Assembly: GCF_000470315.2 (NCBI RefSeq) | Contig: NZ_CBRF02000042.1 | Coordinates: 1 to 40,593, forward strand | DNA length: 40,593 nucleotides | Origin: Psychromonas sp. SP041 | GTDB lineage: Bacteria > Pseudomonadota > Gammaproteobacteria > Enterobacterales > Psychromonadaceae | Reading direction: 5' to 3' | Part shown: positions 35,804-40,593 of the stretch, piece by piece | Layout of the letters: the number at the start of each line of letters is the position of its first letter | How positions within the stretch are numbered: the stretch's first letter is position 1 | Notes under the pieces: generated by a model | What the model saw: only the letters and a program-made list of their open reading frames with translations | Database searches by the model: none | What the model was told of the DNA's origin: nothing | Program-made: the position numbers and the translations under genes

Positions 35804-37204
35804 ATGTCCGTAAAAAATAAACCCATCATGATTCTAGGTTGTACTAGTGATGCAGGTAAATCACTGATCGTCACGGCCATTTGTCGGCTACTCGCTAACA
35901 GAGGTGTTAATGTTGCGCCTTTTAAAGCGCAAAATATGAGTAATAATGCTGCCATTACTGAGGATGGTTTAGAAATAGGGCGTGCGCAATATCTACAAGC
36001 GATCGCCGCTAAAGTCACTCCCTCAGCATTAATGAATCCCGTGTTACTTAAACCCAGTGCAGAGACCTTTAGCCAAGTTATTATTAACGGAAAAGTCGAT
36101 ACTGACATTTCAAATATGCCTTGGATGGCACGTAAAAAGTTACTCTGGCCAAAGGTTGTCGAAGCATTAACCACCTTACAAAGTGAACATGAACAAATAG
36201 TGATTGAGGGGGCGGGTAGTCCTGCTGAAATCAATCTACGCCAAGGAGATATCGTCAACATGAGCGTAGCTTTAGCTTGTCAGGCTGATGTGTACTTAGT
36301 CTCAGATATTGATCGTGGCGGTTCTTTTGCACATTTATTAGGTACTTGGGCGTGTTTAGCAGAAGAAGAGCAGAAACTCATTAAAGGGTTTGTCCTTAAC
36401 AAATTTCGCGGCGATCCTAAGTTGTTAGGTAATGCAATGGATTGGTTAGAAGAAAAAACAGGTATTCCTACGGTTGCTAACTTACCTTACCATCGTCATC
36501 AATTACCAGAAGAAGACAGCTTCCGATTAGGTACAACTTGGCAACACGGTGCTATCAATGTGGCTCTAATCTATTATCCTTATGCCTCTAATATGGATGA
36601 ATTCGATGCGTTAACTTATCAAAACGATGTTAACTTAGTACCTGTTCAGAAAAACCAAGATCTATCTGTTTTTGATGCAGTTATTTTACCTGGCAGTAAA
36701 AATAGCGGTAAAAGCTTAGCATTTTTACAGACAACGGGCTTAGATAAAGAGATTCAAAAATTTAGCAAAAGTAATAAACTAATACTGGGTATTTGTGGAG
36801 GATTACAGATTCTTGGCAACCATATTAATGATCCACTACAATTGGAAGATGGCAATAAACAAGGCTTAGGTATTATTGATTTGAGCACAACTTTAGCGCA
36901 TGACAAAGCAACGCTTCAAAGACGCTTCGATTGGGTTGGTGAAAAAATAGATGCTTATGAAATACATCATGGAGAAAGTATTGTGTTAAGTGAAGCCGTT
37001 AAACCTTTTATTAATGACAATATGGGATGGCAACAAGCTAACGTCTATACCTCTTATTTACATGGTTTATTTGATAATGCTGTTTTTTATAACTGGTTTA
37101 TGGAACAACTGGGTGCAGCTCAAAATGGCATCAGCTGGAAAGCACATATCGACCAAGAACTAGATAAATTAGCAGACATGTTCGAAGAGCATGGTTGGTT
37201 ATAA
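35804..37204 (+). CDS. cobQ: Adenosylcobyric acid synthase CobQ/CbiP
   Basis: CobQ/CbiP amidates adenosyl-cobyrinic acid a,c-diamide at four positions, using glutamine and ATP, to make adenosylcobyric acid in B12 synthesis. The 466-residue product has an N-terminal dethiobiotin-synthetase-like ATPase (GCTSDAGKS, 12-20; KAQNMSNNA; DIDRGGSFAHL). A C-terminal class I amidotransferase domain has nucleophile Cys331 in GICGGLQILG, plus EIHHGES and SYLHGLFDN. I chose the ATG at 35804; an in-frame GTG at 35795 would add three residues. No other cobalamin gene is in the window. A barrel gene follows after 2 nt. Confidence 0.93.
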   Translation: MSVKNKPIMILGCTSDAGKSLIVTAICRLLANRGVNVAPFKAQNMSNNAAITEDGLEIGRAQYLQAIAAKVTPSALMNPVLLKPSAETFSQVIINGKVDTDISNMPWMARKKLLWPKVVEALTTLQSEHEQIVIEGAGSPAEINLRQGDIVNMSVALACQADVYLVSDIDRGGSFAHLLGTWACLAEEEQKLIKGFVLNKFRGDPKLLGNAMDWLEEKTGIPTVANLPYHRHQLPEEDSFRLGTTWQHGAINVALIYYPYASNMDEFDALTYQNDVNLVPVQKNQDLSVFDAVILPGSKNSGKSLAFLQTTGLDKEIQKFSKSNKLILGICGGLQILGNHINDPLQLEDGNKQGLGIIDLSTTLAHDKATLQRRFDWVGEKIDAYEIHHGESIVLSEAVKPFINDNMGWQQANVYTSYLHGLFDNAVFYNWFMEQLGAAQNGISWKAHIDQELDKLADMFEEHGWL

Positions 37205-37206
37205 CA

Positions 37207-38175
37207 ATGACTATTAAATATTACAGCAAACTGACATTAATTGCCTTATCAACAGGATCATTTTTTGGTAATGCACAAGCCGCTGAGAGTCCCTCTCTAG
37301 ATACAACTGAAGAAGCTTTTGCCATTGCAACGTTAATGTCTGATAGTAGTGCTTTGACCTTTGGTTTCACTAATTTTGATTTAGAAGTGGATGACCCTGG
37401 TTTTGGCGATGAAGATACTGTTGATTTAAAAAACAGTTTAAATGTATTTGTTATTCCTTATACATGGGACTTAGAGCCTAAAAGTGAAGCGTGGGATCAT
37501 GCACTGACAGTGCGTGCTTTTTATATTAATTCTGAGCGTGGCAGCGAAATTTTTTCAGACGTAAAAGATGAGTTAAAGCAAGATACCTTTGGTATTTATG
37601 GCAGCTATTCTCAATTTTATCATGTTACTGATAATTGGTATGTCACCTCGGCGTTGGGATTGCATCTCGTCTATTACAAAAATGATTATAATTATGGCGA
37701 TGGTTTTCCTGAAGAAAGTAAAGGAACGTTTAATAATGAGTTTAACGTTAGTACTTTTGCTGCGATTATAGAGCCTGAAGTAGGCATTGGTTACGAACGA
37801 GAAGAAAGCTGGGGTTCATGGAGAGCACATAATAATAATAACTATATCTATGGGCAAGGTTTAGCGGGTTCTATTGATGACCCTTACAGTATTAACCCTG
37901 AAGGGTGGCGTATTACTAATGGTGTTGAATTTACTGTTGAAGTCCCTGACCTATGGGGCGTCGGAGATTTTTTAACCATTGATTTTAAACGAATCGATTT
38001 GATTGGCGATTTAACAGCAATTGCTGATAATGGGTATTACTATGAAACCAGTTTTGGTTGGGTTATTGATACCAATAATAAAATTCCATTGTTAGATAAT
38101 ATCGGTATTGGAGTGTCTATTAATTATGGTAGTTCAATCAGTGGTGCAACACTGGTGCTTTATTGGAACGAATAA
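37207..38175 (+). CDS. Outer-membrane beta-barrel protein coupled to cobQ
   Basis: The true start is the ATG at 37207, 2 nt after the cobQ stop; the longer frame starts at a TTG inside cobQ. The 322-residue product has a Sec signal peptide ending GNAQA|AE. The mature region is strand-rich, aromatic and acidic, with many Asn/Tyr/Asp loops (RAHNNNNYIYGQGL) and typical amphipathic strands (GIYGSYSQFYHV). It resembles the 'solitary' autotransporter-barrel family (Omp_AT) as I recall it, but I am not certain. The C-terminus is LVLYWNE, with Trp and not terminal Phe. Tight coupling to cobQ suggests a linked role, possibly in corrinoid uptake; this is inference only. Confidence 0.75.
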   Translation: MTIKYYSKLTLIALSTGSFFGNAQAAESPSLDTTEEAFAIATLMSDSSALTFGFTNFDLEVDDPGFGDEDTVDLKNSLNVFVIPYTWDLEPKSEAWDHALTVRAFYINSERGSEIFSDVKDELKQDTFGIYGSYSQFYHVTDNWYVTSALGLHLVYYKNDYNYGDGFPEESKGTFNNEFNVSTFAAIIEPEVGIGYEREESWGSWRAHNNNNYIYGQGLAGSIDDPYSINPEGWRITNGVEFTVEVPDLWGVGDFLTIDFKRIDLIGDLTAIADNGYYYETSFGWVIDTNNKIPLLDNIGIGVSINYGSSISGATLVLYWNE

Positions 38176-38187
38176 TAAGGCACCAGT
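38151..38187. terminator. Hairpin at the end of the barrel gene, convergent with pdxH
   Basis: Arms ACTGGTGC (38151-38158) and GCACCAGT (38180-38187) overlap the barrel stop codon. A short inner TATT/AATA pairing lies within. There is no clear T-tract, so the terminator role is tentative. Confidence 0.35.
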
Positions 38188-38221
38188 TATATTGAGCATG
38201 TAATCGCGTGGTCAATAAACG

Positions 38222-38875
38222 TTAAGGGTTCAAGCGAGTAATCGTCCACTTAGAACCTTGTTTCGTATAAACAAAACGATCATGCAGTCGATCTGCTTTA
38301 CCTTGCCAAAACTCAATCTTTTCAGGAATGACACGGTAACCACCCCAGAAATCAGGTAAAGGTATCGCTTTACCTGCAAACTTTTCTTCGTAAAATTTGA
38401 CACTATCTACCAGTGATTGGCGTTCATCTAATGTTTGGCTTTGTTTTGAAGCCCATGCACCAATCTGACTACCACGTCCACGAGAATGAAAGTAAGCTTC
38501 TGATTCTTCATGGCTAACACGTTCAATTCTTCCTTCGATACGTACTTGGCGTTGTAAAATATTCCAATGAAATAATAAAGCTGCAAAGGGATTTTGCTCT
38601 AACTCACCGGCTTTTCTGCTGCCGTAATTAGTAAAAAATACAAAACCATTTTGATCAACTTCTTTTAATAACACCATACGTGAAGAAGGGCGCCCTTCAG
38701 TCGTACAAGTTGAAACCGACATCGACTCAGGTAATACAACACCTGTGCTTTCAGCCTCTTTTAACCAAGTATCAAAAAACTGAATGGGGTCATTAGTGGT
38801 CGTGAGTGCTTTATTTTCAATTAAGACACCTTGTCCTAAGGTGAATGCGCAACGAAGTTTACTGAGTAATGACAT
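38222..38875 (-). CDS. pdxH: Pyridoxine/pyridoxamine 5'-phosphate oxidase
   Basis: PdxH is an FMN-dependent enzyme that oxidises PNP or PMP to pyridoxal 5'-phosphate. The 217-residue protein (E. coli 218) has SSRMVLLKEVDQNGFVFFTNYGSRKAGEL (FMN and substrate contacts), RQVRIEGRIERV, SRGRGSQIGAWAS and the C-terminal WQGKADRLHDR plus ITRLNP. It is convergent with the barrel gene and divergent from epmC. It supplies the cofactor used by AlaA. Confidence 0.96.
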   Translation of the reverse strand: MSLLSKLRCAFTLGQGVLIENKALTTTNDPIQFFDTWLKEAESTGVVLPESMSVSTCTTEGRPSSRMVLLKEVDQNGFVFFTNYGSRKAGELEQNPFAALLFHWNILQRQVRIEGRIERVSHEESEAYFHSRGRGSQIGAWASKQSQTLDERQSLVDSVKFYEEKFAGKAIPLPDFWGGYRVIPEKIEFWQGKADRLHDRFVYTKQGSKWTITRLNP

Positions 38876-39030
38876 GGTTTATCTTTATTAGTTAGATTGA
38901 ACAGTGAGTGAAGTGTATAATTTGCGCTTATTTTTGTCGAACTTATTGTTTTTTATCTAACATAAATGCTTCTTAAATCAATAAAATGACACTCTCGGCC
39001 TTATTTTAGTCGTACTAGGATGATAGATAA

Positions 39031-39525
39031 ATGAATGACCGTTTTACCGATGATGAATTTTGCCAATATTTAATCGGCATATTGGCAAATGTTTTTCCTG
39101 ATTTGAGTATAGAAGGCGGGGCAGACGAACCCTTTTATCAAGCAGCAAAAGACAATGCCAAAGCAGTCATTTATTTTCGTGATAATTATCCGAGAAGCCT
39201 ATTACATGAATTATCTCATTATTGTTTGGCAGGCGATCGAAGAAGAATGTTAGACGACTTTGGTTACTGGTATTCGCCATGTGGTAGAAGTGAAGAAGAA
39301 CAGAATAAATTTGAAATGGTGGAAGCAAGGCCTCAGGGCTTAGAAAAAGTCATGTGTGAAATACTGAAAATCAAGTTTTCGGCCAGTATCGATGACTTTT
39401 CAGGAAGACCACCATCGGATGCATTTTTACAGGGACTGGAAGCGGCTTATCAAGAAATGCAGGCTACTCCACCGCCTACTGCTTTAAAAGTATTAAATGG
39501 GTTTAAAAACCAGTGCACACAGTAA
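39031..39525 (+). CDS. epmC: Elongation factor P hydroxylase EpmC
   Basis: EpmC (YfcM) hydroxylates the beta-lysyl-lysine of EF-P, the last step of its modification. The 164-residue product has the metal-binding HELSH (His59, Glu60, His63) and the family block LDDFGYWYSPCGRSEEEQNKFEMVEARPQGLE, which aligns with E. coli YfcM. The C-terminus is shorter than in E. coli. AGGATGAT precedes the ATG. EF-P and the EpmA/EpmB enzymes are not in this window. Confidence 0.9.
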   Translation: MNDRFTDDEFCQYLIGILANVFPDLSIEGGADEPFYQAAKDNAKAVIYFRDNYPRSLLHELSHYCLAGDRRRMLDDFGYWYSPCGRSEEEQNKFEMVEARPQGLEKVMCEILKIKFSASIDDFSGRPPSDAFLQGLEAAYQEMQATPPPTALKVLNGFKNQCTQ

Positions 39526-39730
39526 AACTAATAGATACTGATGCAGGGTGAACCTCAAACACGATTGTTTAAAAGCACCATTCACAATCGTCATCAACAA
39601 TTATTAAGCAAACGTTAAACAAGATCAAAGCTAATAGCCTACATGGTCTTTGTAAGTTACACTGCGCCCATTTTATCAGCACAAGCAAAAGTCATCCCAT
39701 CATGTGATGCAACATAATAGGCGCGTTTTA

Positions 39731-40285
39731 ATGAGCATAGAATTACCAGAGCAAGAATCAACCATTCTAAAGTACTTAGATATCACGCATTACATCGATA
39801 CTAATGCGCCAGAAGCACAAGAAAAGCGTGAAGCAAAATATAAAATCGGAGAAGCTTGTAAAGAAGCAAGAGACATTATTAGTGACGATGAAGCGTTTAA
39901 TGAGTGGTTATGGACAAACATCATTTCAGAATGCTCTGCAACCGAGATTGAAGAAGTCACTACTAATGCATTAGTTGCTTGGTCTAAACTGCCAGAATTT
40001 GGCACACTAGTACAATGTGAAATAGTAGGATTCACGCATATCTCTAAATTGCTACAAAACAAAAATGCAGACATGAAAGCATTAGTCTTAGAGACGATTG
40101 CAAACAACGATCCTGAAACAGCTAAAGCATTAATTAAAACCATTCTTAAGCCAACTATCGACTACACGCCAATTGTTGAAGATAAAGAAAAATTAGCAAG
40201 CACGGTAGAATCGGTTAACAAGTTATCAAAAGAAGCATTAGTGGCATTAGTCAAAGCAATGCATCAAGAAATGATTAAGCCGTAA
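39731..40285 (+). CDS. Hypothetical helical cytoplasmic protein
   Basis: I do not recognise this gene. The ATG at 39731 (MSIELPEQ) gives 184 residues; earlier in-frame GTG (39704) and ATG (39707) codons would add nine and eight. The product is almost entirely helical, acidic in the first half and neutral later, with no signal peptide or membrane segment. It has amphipathic helices resembling armadillo/HEAT-like repeats (ADMKALVLETIANNDPETAKALIKTIL). Codon use looks like that of its neighbours. It follows epmC after about 200 bp and has no clear terminator. Confidence 0.7.
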   Translation: MSIELPEQESTILKYLDITHYIDTNAPEAQEKREAKYKIGEACKEARDIISDDEAFNEWLWTNIISECSATEIEEVTTNALVAWSKLPEFGTLVQCEIVGFTHISKLLQNKNADMKALVLETIANNDPETAKALIKTILKPTIDYTPIVEDKEKLASTVESVNKLSKEALVALVKAMHQEMIKP

Positions 40286-40593
40286 CTCACTTTTAATTAA
40301 CTCGTGAAGAGCGGGCTTGGACACAGCTAACGTCTAAAAAGTTAAATTGTAACTAGTTTATAGTGGCACAGTAAATCATCTATTGTAGGACAGTAACCTA
40401 GCAATAAACATTAGTCGTATTATGTAAGAGTCAATTTAATATCTGTCATATTAGCCATAATCAGTTGGATGCTGTAATGGTTAATATGGTTGATAATGAT
40501 CAAACATCCGCTGCTTTAATCTTTATATCGTTACAATTTCATTTCTGACATCTGCGTTGTAACACTCGATAAGGACTAATCATTGTCATCATG
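40286..40593. other. Right-edge intergenic region
   Basis: The region contains an FNR-type palindrome (40490-40503), an AAGGA Shine-Dalgarno (40571-40575) and start-codon candidates TTG (40583) or ATG (40591) at the very edge. The next gene begins beyond the window. Confidence 0.6.
40490..40503 (+). promoter_or_regulatory. Perfect FNR-type site upstream of an off-window gene
   Basis: TTGATAATGATCAA matches the FNR consensus TTGATN4ATCAA exactly. A -10-like TATATC at about 40524 is near the distance expected for a class II site centred near -41.5. The downstream gene is outside the window. Confidence 0.55.

Noticed and set aside
35791-36261. 156-residue minus-strand frame overlapping cobQ
   Set aside because: cobQ is supported by catalytic motifs throughout; the antisense frame has no recognisable feature.
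40443-40449. Another isolated CTGTCAT near the right edge
   Set aside because: There is no second half-site at 11 bp, so this is chance level.

Overview
The window is AT-rich chromosomal DNA from a gammaproteobacterium. Gene order and protein types suggest a marine, cold-adapted lineage near Psychromonas/Shewanella/Vibrio. This rests on three conserved neighbourhoods (comEC-msbA-lpxK-ycaR-kdsB; hemA-prfA-prmC-sirB2-sirB1-kdsA; alaA with metR) and on ornithine-lipid and EF-P hydroxylase genes. The genus is an inference; no rRNA or tRNA gene is present to anchor it. I see no prophage, transposase, CRISPR array or plasmid function.

Layout. 1-1616: a small outer-membrane barrel and a DUF2062 protein, both on the minus strand. 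1650-7837: DNA-uptake channel comEC, then lipid A/Kdo genes msbA, lpxK, ycaR and kdsB in tight succession. 7843-11471: a Ser/Arg-tailed lipoprotein, a double DUF350 membrane protein and a membrane-embedded spermidine-synthase-like enzyme. 11472-13725: a bifunctional ornithine-lipid synthase (olsF) behind phased PhoB-like heptamers. 13878-18724: a SulP transporter, pfkA, a UPF0149 protein and an RluA-type pseudouridine synthase. 19089-21231: xthA, a TIGR02647 protein and bamE on the minus strand. 21476-28611: hemA, prfA, prmC, sirB2, sirB1, kdsA, a DUF423 protein and rlmM. 28945-34227: a VanZ-like fusion and alaA (minus), then metR and moeA. 34476-40593: aroG, cobQ with an outer-membrane barrel, pdxH (minus), epmC, a hypothetical protein, and an FNR-type palindrome before a gene beyond the right edge.

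Much of the window is envelope biology: LPS (msbA, lpxK, kdsB, kdsA), outer-membrane assembly (bamE), two unassigned barrels, a phosphorus-free lipid synthase and a polyamine/DUF350 membrane module. The rest is housekeeping: translation factors and their modification (prfA/prmC, epmC, rlmM), cofactors (hemA, pdxH, moeA, cobQ) and central metabolism (pfkA, aroG, alaA).

The most interesting points are (i) the lipoprotein-DUF350-membrane aminopropyltransferase module, with an intrinsic terminator 18 nt before the enzyme's start codon; (ii) the candidate Pho promoter of olsF; (iii) an undescribed interspersed intergenic repeat, with two long copies and one partial copy; (iv) a 41-codon small ORF with its own ribosome-binding site and hairpin; (v) an isolated cobQ coupled to an outer-membrane barrel. 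All family assignments come from reading motifs and recalled homologues; no database search was run.
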